Shown here piece by piece: positions 42,192-51,467 of a DNA stretch of 64,000 nt. A program made the position numbers and the translations under genes. The DNA lies in the NCBI GenBank assembly GCA_963726715.1, contig CAVSDF010000006.1, positions 62,001 to 126,000 on the forward strand, in the 5' to 3' direction. The notes beneath the pieces were generated by a model. It was given only the letters and a program-made list of their open reading frames with translations. It did no database searches and was not told the origin of the DNA. Within the stretch, counting starts at the first letter, position 1. The number at the start of each line of letters is the position of its first letter. Origin of the DNA: CAVSDF01 sp963726715. Lineage in GTDB: Bacteria > Bacteroidota > Rhodothermia > Rhodothermales > BA12.

Positions 42192-42953
42192 ATGCGCATC
42201 CTGCGTCTTCCCCTCGCCGCCCTCGCCCTCGGCGGCGCCCTCACGCTCGGCGCCTGCAACCGCACCGACGGTCCCGAGGCCGCCACCACCGACGCCGTTT
42301 CGGTCACCGAAGCAAGCGGCACCGCCATGCCCATCGACACGTCGGCGTCGTCGATCGGCTTCCGCGGCACCAAGATCACCGGCGGGCACGACGGCGGCTT
42401 CCACGTCTTCGACGGTGGGATCACGGCGACCGACACCGAGGTCACCGGCGTGCGGCTCAACATCGCGATGCCGTCGATCTGGACGGACACCGAGAAGCTC
42501 ACCGGCCACCTCCAGAGCGCCGACTTCTTCGACGTGGCGACGTACCCGGCGGCCACGTTCGAGTCGAGCGAGATCGTGCGGCGCGACACCGCGGGCGCGA
42601 CGCACCTCGTGACCGGCAACCTGACGATGCACGGCGCGACGCAGGCGATCACGTTCCCGGCCACCATCGTCCGCGCGCCGGGAATGGCGTCGGCGAAGGC
42701 GTCGTTCGTCATCGACCGCACCAAGTGGGGCGTCCTCTACACCGGCGCCGCCGACAACCTCATCTCCAACGACGTGACGATCACCTTCGACGTGACCGCG
42801 CGCGACGGGATGGCCGTGCCGATGGCGGACTCGTCGATGGCGGCCGGGTCGATGGCTCCGGCGGCTGGACCGGCTCCGGCGGCAGGTGCGACCGGCGAGG
42901 CGGCACCGGCGGCGCCCGAGATCGAGTCGATGGGCGCGAAGCCGAAGCAGTGA
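42192..42953 (+). CDS. YceI-family lipoprotein 2
   Basis: Intact 253 residues; lipobox LTLGAC (Cys22). Barrel signatures: SSIGFRGTKITGGHDGGFHVFDGGI, VTGVRLNIAMPSIWTDTEKLTGHLQSADFFDVATYPAATFESSEI, TGNLTMHGATQAITFPATI and FVIDRTKWGVLYTG. These are closer to canonical YceI (K-L-x-x-HL-x-S-x-DFFD) than the first copy. The C-terminal 45 residues are Ala/Pro/Met-rich. The stop overlaps folK through GTGA, so a periplasmic lipoprotein and a folate enzyme are made from one message, probably just genome compaction. Confidence 0.9.
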   Translation: MRILRLPLAALALGGALTLGACNRTDGPEAATTDAVSVTEASGTAMPIDTSASSIGFRGTKITGGHDGGFHVFDGGITATDTEVTGVRLNIAMPSIWTDTEKLTGHLQSADFFDVATYPAATFESSEIVRRDTAGATHLVTGNLTMHGATQAITFPATIVRAPGMASAKASFVIDRTKWGVLYTGAADNLISNDVTITFDVTARDGMAVPMADSSMAAGSMAPAAGPAPAAGATGEAAPAAPEIESMGAKPKQ

Positions 42954-43486
42954 CGGAAGTCGCGGACCCTTCGACCGTGCGGGCGTACGTCGGCATCGGC
43001 AGCAACCTCGGCGACCGCCTTGCGCAGATGCGCGGGGCGGTCGCCGCACTTCGGGCCGCGCCGGGCATCGCCGCCGTCGCCGCCTCGCCGCTCTACCGGA
43101 GCGCCGCGCACCGCCTTCCCGGCCAGCCGGATGCGCCCGACTACCTCAACGCCGTCCTCGCGCTCGACACGTCCCTCACGCCGCTCGCGCTCCTCGACCT
43201 CCTCCTCGCCACCGAGACCGACGGCGGGCGGACGCGGCCCGTCCCGTGGGCGCCGCGCACGCTCGACCTCGACCTCCTCCTCGTCGCCGGCACCACGCTC
43301 GACACGCCGCGCCTGACGCTCCCGCACCCGCGCCTGCGCCTGCGCCGCTTCGTCCTCGCGCCCCTCGCCGACCTCGCGCCCGCCCTCCGGCTCCCGCCCG
43401 ACGGCCCGACCGCCGCCGCCGCCCTCGCCGCCTGCCCCGACGCCGGGGCGTGCGTGCGGGTTGGGGATGGGCGATGGGCGGATTGA
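42950..43486 (+). CDS. folK: 2-amino-4-hydroxy-6-hydroxymethyldihydropteridine pyrophosphokinase
   Basis: Transfers pyrophosphate from ATP to 6-hydroxymethyl-dihydropterin in folate synthesis. Intact 178 residues from a GTG that overlaps the previous stop. Motifs: YVGIGSNLGDRLAQMRGAVAAL (pterin loop), SPLYRSAA, DYLNAVLALDT, and the signature RPVPWAPRTLDLDLLLVAGTTLDTPRLTLPHPRLRLRRFVLAPLADLAP with the two magnesium-binding Asp of DLD. Length is near that of the E. coli enzyme (159). The downstream gap contains simple repeats before the kinase gene. Confidence 0.95.
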   Translation: MTEVADPSTVRAYVGIGSNLGDRLAQMRGAVAALRAAPGIAAVAASPLYRSAAHRLPGQPDAPDYLNAVLALDTSLTPLALLDLLLATETDGGRTRPVPWAPRTLDLDLLLVAGTTLDTPRLTLPHPRLRLRRFVLAPLADLAPALRLPPDGPTAAAALAACPDAGACVRVGDGRWAD

Positions 43487-43515
43487 CGGTGGATGGTGGG
43501 GCGTCGGTCGTCCAT
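43467..43515. repeat. Simple-sequence repeat GATGGGCGATGGGCGG ... GGTGGATGGTGGGGCGTCGGTCGTCC
   Basis: Starts inside the last codons of folK and continues into the gap. Resembles the GTCGTCC-type repeats near 28830 and 30731. Confidence 0.5.
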
Positions 43516-43636
43516 CGATTCGCCCTCACGAACCCACCCCGGATTCGCGGGCGATCCGTGCGGCGATGGCCGGGCGGCGGCGCGGGCGTCGCATCTTGGG
43601 GCACGCCTCCGACTCCGCCCGACGCCTCCCGACCCG

Positions 43637-44472
43637 ATGGCCCGCCGCACCTACACGCATCACTTCGAGACGCCGCAGGGCGAACTGTTTCCGCAGCGGC
43701 AGGACGCCCTGCGCTACGTCGTCGTCGAGGGCGTCATCGGCGCGGGCAAGACGACGCTCGCGCGCGAGATCGCCCGGCGCTTCGGTGGGCGGCTCGTGCT
43801 CGAACGCTTCGAGGAGAACCCGTTTCTCGAACGCTTCTACGAGGACGCCGAGCGGTGGGCCTTCCAGACGCAGCTCTCGTTCCTCGCCGACCGCTTCCGG
43901 CAGCAGAAGGAGCTCCTCGGCGAAGACCTCTTCGCGCCCTTCACCGTCGCCGACTACAGCTTCGACAAGGACCGCATCTTCGCCCGCCAGACGCTCTCCG
44001 GCGACGATCTGCACCTCTACGAGACGATGTTCGCCATCATGCAGCCCGCCACGCGCACGCCCGACCTCGTCGTCTACCTCCAGTCGACGCCCGAGCGGCT
44101 CATGCAGCAACATCGCGCGGCGCGGGCGGGCGATGGAGGCCGACGATGGACCCCGACTACATCGCCGGGCTGCACCAGGCCTACACGCAGTATTTCACCG
44201 CTTACACCAAGACGCCGCTCCTGATCGTGCAGGCCGCCCGCGCGGACTTCGTCGGCAACGCCGACCACTTGAAGCGCATCGTCGAGGGCATCGCGTGGGG
44301 ACCGCTCGCGCCGGGCATCCGCACCCTCGACCCGACGGCGGGCGATGCGCCCGCCGACGACCCCGGCGCGGGCGACACCCTGCGGAGCGGCGATGCGGGC
44401 GGAGACGGGACCAATGGGCGGATGGCCGGCGACGCGGCGACCGACGCGGCGGCGCCTTCCAAGCTTGGGTGA
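43637..44472 (+). CDS. Deoxynucleoside kinase (two frameshifts)
   Basis: Phosphorylates deoxyribonucleosides for salvage. P-loop VVVEGVIGAGKTTLAREIARRFGG, then LERFEENPFLERFYEDAERWAFQTQLSFLADRFRQQKEL, the base- and sugar-binding Glu/Trp/Gln set of the dCK/dGK family, and TVADYSFDKDRIFARQTL. Two inserted bases (CAG-c-AACATC near 44109 and GCCGAC-g-ATGGAC near 44141) break the lid region ERLMQNIARRGRAMEADMDPDYIAGLHQAYTQYF; removing both restores it, and the span is 3n+2. A roughly 55-residue Asp/Gly-rich C-terminal tail is beyond the usual family end. The next gene is carA. Confidence 0.88.
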
Positions 44473-44500
44473 AGGGCCGGACGCGGGTGGAGGGCGGACG

Positions 44501-44508
44501 TACCTTCG
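44501..44508 (+). promoter_or_regulatory. -7-like box TACCTTCG upstream of the carA leader
   Basis: 17 bp before a 35-codon leader ORF and about 120 bp before the carA start. Confidence 0.45.
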
Positions 44509-44525
44509 GAGCAAATCCTCGCCCG

Positions 44526-44633
44526 ATGACGCCTGCCGCATCGCCTCATCGCTGCCCTGCGGCGGACGCCTTCCCCGGTGCGGGGTGGGCGTTTTTCGTG
44601 ACCTGCCTCGCCGTTTCCGCCGCCTGCCCGTGA
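44526..44633 (+). CDS. Possible carA leader peptide (35 residues)
   Basis: ATG at 44526 (MTPAASPHRCPAADAFPGAG...) runs to a TGA that overlaps the carA GTG as GTGA. The terminator-like hairpin at 44566-44596 lies inside it. Position between a promoter-like box and carA, plus the stop-start overlap, suggests a leader that couples translation to transcription of carAB. The amino-acid content is not obviously regulatory, and a chance ORF is possible. Confidence 0.4.
   Translation: MTPAASPHRCPAADAFPGAGWAFFVTCLAVSAACP
44566..44596 (+). terminator. Terminator/attenuator-like hairpin before carA
   Basis: ACGCC (44566-44570) pairs with GGCGT (44588-44592), and CCCC (44573-44576) with GGGG (44582-44585). 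A TTTTT run (44592-44596) follows directly. It may end the kinase transcript or attenuate carA. Confidence 0.6.
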
Positions 44634-45752
44634 CCGCCGCTTCCGCCTCCCCCGTCCGTCCCGTCGCCCGCCTCGCCCTCGCCGACGGCACCGTCTTCAC
44701 CGGCATCGGCTTCGGCGCCGAGGGCACGTCGGGCGGCGAACTGTGCTTCAACACGTCGATCAGCGGGTACCAGGAGATCGTGACCGACCCGTCGTACCAC
44801 GGGCAGATCATGGTCATGACCTACCCGCACATCGGCAACTACGGCGCCCACGACGACGACACCGAGGCGGTGCGCCCGCACGTGGCCGCGCTCGTCGTGC
44901 GCGACTACACCGAGGCTCCCTCGAACGCGCTCGCCTCCGAAACCCTCGACGCGTACATGCGCCGCCACGGCCTCGTCGGCATCTCCGGGCATCGACACGC
45001 GGGCGCTCGTGCGGCACGTGCGCGAGGCGGGCGTGATGAACGCCGTCGTGTCGACCGAGCCGATGGCCGATGCCGACCTCGTCGCGCGCGCCCGCGCCCA
45101 TCCGTCGATGGACGGCCTCGAACTGGCCTCGCGCGTCACGACGGATGCCGCCTACGCCACGCGGCGACGCGGCGACGGGCCGCGCGTGGCCGTCTACGAC
45201 TTCGGCGTCAAGCAGAACATCCTGCGCAGCTTCGCCGCGCGCGGCTGCACGCTCCGCGTCTTCCCGGCGAGTACGCCCGTCGCCGAGGTGATGGCGTGGC
45301 GCCCCGACGGCCTCTTCCTCTCGAACGGCCCCGGCGACCCGCGCGTCATGCCCGGCGCCATCGACGCCGCGCGGCAGGCCCTCGAATCCGGCGTGCCGAC
45401 GTTCGGCATCTGCCTCGGTCACCAGCTGCTCGCGCTCGCGGCGGGGATGGAGGTCTTCAAGATGAAGGTCGGCCACCGCGGCGCCAACGCGCCGGTGAAG
45501 AACGTCGAGCGCGGACGCGTCGAGGTGACGACGCAGAACCACGGCTTCGCCGTCGACCCGGCGAGCGTGACCGACGGCGTGGCGACGGTCACGCACACCA
45601 ACCTGAACGACCAGACCGTCGAGGGCCTGCGCTTCGCCGCCGCCCCGGCCTTCAGCGTGCAGTACCACCCCGAGGCCTCGCCGGGCCCGCACGACAGCGC
45701 CTACCTCTTCGACGATTTCGTGGCGATGATCGCCGACGCGCGCACTGCGTGA
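44630..45752 (+). CDS. carA: Carbamoyl-phosphate synthase small (glutaminase) subunit (frameshifted near 44992)
   Basis: Hydrolyses glutamine and channels ammonia to CarB for carbamoyl phosphate (arginine and pyrimidines). N-terminal domain: LALADGTVFTGIGFGAEGTSGGELCFNTSISGYQEIVTDPSYHGQIMVMTYPHIGNYG. One extra G near 44992 (ATCTCCGGGCATCGAC) splits SGIDTRALVRHVREAG. The class I amidotransferase half has LFLSNGPGDPRV, GVPTFGICLGHQLLALAAGM (nucleophile Cys), THTNLNDQTVEGL and FSVQYHPEASPGPHDS (catalytic His/Glu). The span is 3n+1. The GTG start overlaps a leader ORF stop. Confidence 0.95.
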
Positions 45753-45789
45753 CCGCCGCCGCCGCGATGCGCAATGACGCGCGGTGGGT

Positions 45790-45817
45790 GTAGAGGCACG
45801 ACAGGTCGTGCCCCTGC
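45790..45817. repeat. Palindromic repeat GTAGAGGCACGAC/GTCGTGCCCCTGC, family F
   Basis: Arms GGCACGAC (45794-45801) and GTCGTGCC (45806-45813) around AGGT. It lies between carA and carB. Confidence 0.75.
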
Positions 45818-45859
45818 GTCGTCCTGCCACGTCCCCCCAGCCTTTACGACCCGCTTCCG

Positions 45860-48715
45860 ATGCCCCGTCGCACCGACATCCAGACGATCCTGCTCATCGG
45901 CTCCGGCCCCATCGTGATCGGGCAGGCGTGCGAGTTCGACTACTCCGGCACGCAGGCCGCCCGCGCGCTCCGCGACGAAGGCTACCGCGTGGTGCTCGTC
46001 AACTCGAACCCGGCCACGATCATGACCGACCCGATGACGGCGGACAAGGTCTACCTCAAGCCGCTCACGCCCGCCTCGATCCGCGAGATCGTCGGCCATC
46101 GAGAAGCCCGACGCCGTCCTCCCGACGATGGGCGGGCAGACGGCGCTCAACCTCGCGCAGCGCCTGCACGAGCAGGGGTTCTGGGCCGAGCAGGGCATCG
46201 AGATCATCGGCGTCGACATCGAGACGATCGCGATCACCGAAGACCGGCAGCACTTCCGCGACCTCATGGAGCGCATCGGCCTCGACCAGGCGGCGAGCCG
46301 CGTCGCGCGGAGCCTGCTGGAGGCCAAGGAAGTCGCCCAGTCGCTCGGCAGCGGGCACGGCTTCAGCCCCGTCGTCATCCGGCCCTCGTACACGCTCGGC
46401 GGCACCGGCGGCGGCATCGTGTGGCACGCGGCGGACTTCGACCGGATGGTCACGCGCGGACTCGAAATGTCGCCCGTCCACGAGATCCTGATCGAGGAGT
46501 GCCTCTTCGGCTGGAAGGAGTACGAGCTCGAGCTGCTGCGCGACCGCGCCGACAACGTCATCATCGTCTGCTCGATCGAGAACCTCGACCCGATGGGCGT
46601 CCACACGGGCGACTCGCGTGACCGTGGCCCCGCAGCAGACGCTCACCGACAAGCAGTACCAGGCGATGCGCGACGCGGCGATCAAGGCGATGCGCTCGAT
46701 CGGCACGTTCGCGGGCGGCTGCAACATCCAGTTCGCCACCGACCCGAAGACCGGGCGCATGGTCGTCATCGAGATCAACCCGCGCGTCTCGCGCTCGCTC
46801 CGCGCTCGCGTCCAAGGCGACCGGCTACCCGATTGCCAAGGTGTCGGCGCGGCTGTCGGTCGGGTACACGCTCGACGAACTCACCAACGAGATCACCGGC
46901 ACGACGAGCGCCTGCTTCGAGCCGTCGATCGACTACGTCGTGACCAAGATCCCGCGCTTCAACTTCGACAAGTTCGAGGGCGTCGACGAGGTGCTCACCA
47001 CGCAGATGAAGGCCGTCGGCGAGGTGATGGCGTTCGGGCGCACGTTCGAGGAGTCGATTCAGAAAGCATGGCAGGGGATGGAAGTCGGCGTCGCCGGGCT
47101 GGGCGCCGACCGCCCCGTCCCCGACCGCACGTTCGTGCGCGACCGCCTCGCCGAGCCGCGCTGGGACCGCACGCTGCGCATCCGCGACGCCTTCCGTCTC
47201 GGCACATCGGTCGAGGAAGTCGCCGACGTGACCAAGGTCGACCCGTGGTTCCTGAACCGCCTCCACGGCCTCGTGCGCCACGAGAAGGAGATCGAGACGA
47301 TGTCGCTCGACACGATCACCGCCGCCGAGATGCGCCGCGCCAAGCGCAACGGCTTCTCCGACCGCCAGCTCGCCTACCTGCTCCGCGGCGTCGAGTGCGA
47401 CATCGCCGGTGAGGACGCCGTCCGCGCCCGCCGCCTCGCCCTCGGCGTCACGCCGACGTTTGCCGTCGTCGACACCTGCGCGGGCGAGTTTCCGGCCATC
47501 ACGCCCTACTTCTACTCGACGTACGAGACCGAGAACGAGCGCGTGCCGTCGGATCGGCAGAAGGTGCTCGTGCTCGGCTCCGGGCCCAACCGCATCGGAC
47601 AGGGCATCGAGTTCGACTACAGCTGCGTCCACGCCGTCCTCGCCGCCAAGGAGATGGGCTACGAGGCGATCATGGTCAACTGCAACCCGGAGACGGTGAG
47701 CACCGACTTCGACGTCTCCGACGTGCTCTACTTCGAGCCCGTCTTCTGGGAGCACGTCGCCAACATCCTCGACCACGAGAAGCCCGTCGGCGTGATGCTG
47801 CAGATGGGCGGGCAGACGGCGCTCAAGCTCGCCTCGCGCTTCGAGGCGACGGGCGTGCCGATCCTCGGAACGCCGTTCTCGCGGATGGACCTCGCCGAGG
47901 ACCGCGGCAAGTTCTCCGTCCTCCTCGAAGAGCTCGGCATCGCCTTCCCGCCCTACGGCATGGCGACGACGCCGGAGCAGGCGGCGGTCGTGGCCGAGGG
48001 CATCGGCTACCCGATCCTCGTGCGCCCGAGCTACGTACTCGGCGGGCAGGGCATGCGCATCGCGATCAACCGCGAGGAAGTGCTGGACTACGTCGAGCGC
48101 ATCCTCGACATCCTGCCCGACAACCAGATTTTGCTGGACCTCTTCCTCGAGAACGCCATCGAGGTCGACTGCGACGCCATCTGCGACGGCGACGAGGTGT
48201 TCATCTGCGGCATCATGCAGCACATCGAGCCCGCCGGCGTCCACAGCGGCGACTCGACGGCCGTGCTGCCGCCGTTCTCGCTCTCCGAGGAGATCCAGGA
48301 CGAGATCCGCACGATCGTCTCGCGCATCGCGCTCGAGATGGGCGTCGTCGGCATGATCAACGTGCAGCTGGCCGTCCAGAACGGGCGGGTGCTCGTCATC
48401 GAGGCCAACCCGCGCGCGAGCCGCACCGTGCCGTTCGTGGCCAAGGCGACCGGCATCCCGACGGCCAAACTCGGCGCCAAGGTGATGCTCGGGGCGAAGA
48501 TCGCCGAGTTCCGCGCCGCGGGCCTGCTCACGTCGAGCCTCGTCGGCTATGCGATCAAGGAGCCGGTGTTCTCGTGGGACAAATTCCCCGAGGTGTCCAA
48601 GGAGCTCGGGCCGGAGATGAAGTCGACCGGCGAGGCCATCGCCTTCGTCGACGCCCTCACCGACGAGCACTTCCAGCGCCCGTACGAGATGCGCAACCTG
48701 TACCTGAGCCGGTGA
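45860..48715 (+). CDS. carB: Carbamoyl-phosphate synthase large subunit, short form (three frameshifts)
   Basis: Makes carbamoyl phosphate from bicarbonate, ammonia and two ATP. First half: TILLIGSGPIVIGQACEFDYSGTQA, VVLVNSNPATIMTDP, VLPTMGGQTALNLA, RPSYTLGGTGGGI, VVIEINPRVSRS. Second half: VLVLGSGPNRIGQGIEFDYSCVHA, MVNCNPETVSTDFD, LQMGGQTALKLA, RPSYVLGGQGMRI, VIEANPRASRTVPFVAKATG. Insertions near 46099, 46615 (GACTCG-c-GTGACC) and 46802 interrupt the first synthetase half; three +1 events keep the span a multiple of 3. It ends at RPYEMRNLYLSR, about 950 residues, and so lacks the C-terminal MGS-like allosteric domain of the 1073-residue E. coli enzyme. Confidence 0.95.
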
Positions 48716-48716
48716 A

Positions 48717-48772
48717 CCCCCACCTGCCGCTGCGCTCGCTTCGCGGCGGTCCTCCCCCGCTCGCGGGCTCAC
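48717..48772. repeat. Family A repeat (copy 3, truncated)
   Basis: ACCCCCACCTGCCGCTGCGC start matches the copy at 61893; the core CCTCCCCCGCTCGCGGG (48752-48768) breaks off before the GGAGG half. Confidence 0.7.
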
Positions 48773-48809
48773 AGGGGTAGGTGTCGAGTCGACGTCTTGC
48801 TCTCGTCTC

Positions 48810-48898
48810 CGTCATCCCCGACCGGGGATCCAGAGTCGTGGCATCGGCGGTCGTGCGCGACGCGCAGAGGCTGGATTCCCGCCTTCGCGGGAACGACG
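48810..48898. mobile_element. MITE-like repeat, family B (copy 3)
   Basis: CGTCATCCCCGACCGGGGATCCAG ... CTGGATTCCCGCCTTCGCGGGAACGACG, 89 bp. The left arm is partly diverged, the right arm matches the other copies. Confidence 0.75.
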
Positions 48899-49104
48899 AA
48901 GCGGAGGTAGAGCGCGCAACACCTACCCGTGCCGGCGGAGGGGCGGAGAGGGTGGGGCGTGGGATGCGGAGGATGGAGCCAGGCGCGGAGGCGGGTCGGG
49001 CACGATGGATTTCGTCCTCCGCCGAATCCCTCGTTGCGGCGGAGACGAGACACGCGGGAGGCGCCGTCCGGGGTACGCATCGCCCGCGCCGCCCACACCT
49101 ACCG
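48899..49104. other. Remainder of the carB/dioxygenase convergent gap
   Basis: GGCGGAGGGGCGGAGAGGGTGGGG (48933-48956) resembles the tail of family A. No gene, RNA or clear terminator is seen. Confidence 0.4.
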
Positions 49105-50388
49105 TCACCACCCGTCGTCGCCCGCGCCGTCGGCGGCGTCGCGCCACGGCGTGAGGGCGGGAAAAAGCGGCAGGAGCACGCGCTGGCTCGTGACGAGGTA
49201 CGGCATCCCGCCGCCGCCCGTCCCGCTGCCGTCGGCGATGTGGCGGCGGACAGTGCGGCGGTGCGTCGTGAGGAAGCTGCCGTCGGCGGGGCCGTGGAGG
49301 GCGTCGTCGAGGCCGACGAGGCGGTCGAGGACGAAGCCGAGGCACGTCGGACCGAGGGCGCGGACGCGGCGGGCGCCGTCAAGCGCGTCGGCGGTGGCGT
49401 CGCGGCGGGCGTTCTCGCGCGCGGCGGCGTCGGCGAGGGCGGCGCGGAAGGCGGCGGCGTGGTCCTCGGCGTCGGGAAGGGCGCCGAGCGTGGCGCGAAC
49501 GCGGGCGACGGCGCGGTCGAGGTCGGCAGGACCGATGCGCGTCGGGGCGACGGCGTCGAGGGGCGCGGAGGGCAGGGCACCGGGCGCGGCGTCGGCGGCG
49601 AGACGGGCGAGGAGGGCGGCGGCGAGGCCGTCGAGCGCGCCGACGCGCGCCTCGGGCGTGCCGGTCGCCGGGTGCGCGGTCGCGTGGCCCTCGCCGAGCA
49701 CGAGCGGATCGCCGAGGGCGACGTGGAACGGACAGCCCGCAGCGTCGGAGGGCATCTCCGTGTCGCCGTGGGCGAGGGGCGCGTCGGGGGCGTAGTGGCG
49801 CGCGAAGGCGGCGGCGGGGAAGAGCGGCACGTCGAGCAGCAGGCCCTTGCCGAGCGCGCGCTGGATCAGGCGAAGCTGCGCCGTCTGGAACCCGGACGAG
49901 GGTTCGAGGCGCGCGCGGAAACGTCCGAATTCGAGCGTCGAGAACAGCACGTCGCCGTCGGGCGAGCGGCCGAGCATCGACATCGCGGCGGGCAGGAGGG
50001 TACGTGCGGCGTGGCGCAGGCGGGCGCTCGCGGTGAGGGCGGGGCGCCAGAAGGCGTCGGGGCCGTCGTCGCCGGGGGCGGGGTCGAGGGCGCGGGCGGC
50101 GCGGAGGTCGTCGCCGCCGAGAAGCCGCTCGAACGTCTCGGCGACGATCCCGAGGTCGAAGACCATCTGCCGAAACGCCAACTCGATCAGTTGGTGGACG
50201 ACGATGAAGATGCGCTCGTCGGGCACGTCGGAGACCGGGTGCTGTGCCGAGAGGAGCGCGTCGAGGCCGAGGTAGCCCGCGTACGTCATCGGGGATGCCG
50301 CCGCATCGCCATCGGCAGACGCACGCGTCTTCGAGTCGAGCGTGACGCTCCACCACGCACCGGCATCGATTCGGTCGGACATTTCCAT
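49105..50388 (-). CDS. Tryptophan 2,3-dioxygenase family heme protein
   Basis: Intact 427 residues. Family motifs in order: TYAGYLGLDALLSAQHPVSDVPDERIFIVVHQLIELAFRQMVFDL (distal His region), EFGRFRARLEPSSGFQTAQLRLIQRALG (the R-x-x-L-x-P-x-SGFQ carboxylate-binding segment) and THRRTVRRHIADGSGTGGGGMPYL (proximal His followed by GTGG). If active it would open the indole ring of tryptophan with O2 to give N-formylkynurenine. It is longer than typical TDO (about 280-400) and no other kynurenine-pathway genes are nearby, so a related substrate is possible. ATGs at 50388 and 50382 are both usable; a TACCTTGC box ends 4 bp before the first. Confidence 0.82.
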   Translation of the reverse strand: MEMSDRIDAGAWWSVTLDSKTRASADGDAAASPMTYAGYLGLDALLSAQHPVSDVPDERIFIVVHQLIELAFRQMVFDLGIVAETFERLLGGDDLRAARALDPAPGDDGPDAFWRPALTASARLRHAARTLLPAAMSMLGRSPDGDVLFSTLEFGRFRARLEPSSGFQTAQLRLIQRALGKGLLLDVPLFPAAAFARHYAPDAPLAHGDTEMPSDAAGCPFHVALGDPLVLGEGHATAHPATGTPEARVGALDGLAAALLARLAADAAPGALPSAPLDAVAPTRIGPADLDRAVARVRATLGALPDAEDHAAAFRAALADAAARENARRDATADALDGARRVRALGPTCLGFVLDRLVGLDDALHGPADGSFLTTHRRTVRRHIADGSGTGGGGMPYLVTSQRVLLPLFPALTPWRDAADGAGDDGW

Positions 50389-50392
50389 GCGC

Positions 50393-50400
50393 GCAAGGTA
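50393..50400 (-). promoter_or_regulatory. -7-like box TACCTTGC, probably leaderless
   Basis: On the minus strand only 4 bp before the ATG at 50388. Confidence 0.45.
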
Positions 50401-50476
50401 GGGGACGCTCTCGCACGTCTCGCCCGCTCCACGCCCTCTCACCCTCACCCACTCAACAACTCGCCACCTCCACCCG

Positions 50477-51437
50477 TCACAGCAACGCGCGGAGGGTGAA
50501 GGAGGCGGAGGCGTCGGAGCCTTGGGGCGAGGGCAGGACGGCGGCGTCGGCGCGGAGGCGGCCCTGCGAGTAGCCGAGGCCGAAGGTCCAGCGCGACGGC
50601 TCCTTCGAGGCGTCGCCGAACGGCATCGCGCGCCCGATCCGCGCGGCGAACTGCCCGAACGCCGCCACCTCGGCGCCCGCGTGAAAGGTCGTGCCGACGG
50701 CCTCGTCGGTGGCGTTCGACACGTCGGCGACCGACGCGCAGATACGCGAGCGGGGCGCCGCCATCGGCGAGGACGGTGAGCGCCTGCCACGACGCGCCGA
50801 CGCGCACCTCAGAGGGCAGGTCGGAGCGCAGGCCGCCGGGGCCGCGGAGCGACGGCCCGAGGTGGCGGAGGGCGAGGCCCGCGATGAGGTCGCCGTCCGC
50901 GATCTCGCCCTGCACGCCCACATCGACGGCGGGGCCGCGGAAGACGGCGTCGTCGTCGAAGGCCACGCGGACGCCCTTGACGGCCACGCCCGCCCGCAGT
51001 GCGCGCCCGTTCGCGCCGACCTCGACGCCGAGCGCCGCGCCGAGCAGGGCCTCGTTGCGCGCGTCGGTCGCCGTCACCACGTCGGCGCCGGTCTCGCGCA
51101 CGAATCCGCTCGCGAACACGCCGACGGTGGGCCGCAGCGGCAGGGCACGTCCGAGCGGGACCGTCACCGCCGCCGCGCCGACCGTGATCGGGCGGCCCTC
51201 GTTCCACAGCAGGACCGTCACGCCGCCGTCGGCGCGCCGCGCATCGCCGCCACCGGACATCCCGGCGGGCGTGGCGAAGAGCGCGGCGGCCCCGCGAGCC
51301 GTCGCAAGCGTCAGGCCCGTGCCCGCATCGGCGGCGCCGTAGATGGGGAGGCGGAGCACGTCCTGCGCCCGCGCGAGCGGTGCCGCGAGGAGGACGGCGG
51401 CGGCGGCGCAGAGGGCCGGGGAAGGGCGACGGGACAT
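50477..51437 (-). CDS. PorV/PorQ-like outer-membrane beta-barrel protein (frameshifted near 50748)
   Basis: About 320 residues with signal peptide (MSRRPSPALCAAAAVLLAAPLARAQ). LPIYGAADAGTGLTLATARGAAALFATPAGMSGGGDA is the standard N-terminal block of PorV/PorQ-type barrels (a repeat of small residues followed by NPA-like FATPAG). The rest is alternating beta-strands: VGVFASGFVRETGADVV, RAGVAVKGVRVAFDDDAVF, IAGLALRHLGPSL, and after one frame change FHAGAEVAAFGQFAARIG, WTFGLGYSQGRLRADAAVL, SASFTLRALL. The terminal Leu/aromatic pattern is weak. In type IX secretion PorV shuttles cargo; no other T9SS genes are present here. The span is 3n+1. Confidence 0.7.
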
Positions 51438-51459
51438 CGGGACGGAGGAGAGGCGTCGC

Positions 51460-51467
51460 CGAAGCTA
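51460..51467 (-). promoter_or_regulatory. -7-like box TAGCTTCG upstream of the PorV-like gene
   Basis: Minus strand, 22 bp before the ATG at 51437; same form as at marC. Confidence 0.4.

Noticed and set aside
48810..48898. Small RNA gene suggested by strong hairpins in intergenic gaps
   Set aside because: The hairpins belong to interspersed repeat families found elsewhere in the window, so structure alone does not indicate an RNA gene.
49105..50388. Kynurenine pathway operon
   Set aside because: Only a dioxygenase-family gene is present; neighbours are carB and a porV-like gene, and no kynB or kynU homologue was seen.
50477..51437. Type IX secretion locus
   Set aside because: A single PorV/PorQ-like barrel is not enough; no gld/spr/por machinery genes or C-terminal sorting domains were found in the window.
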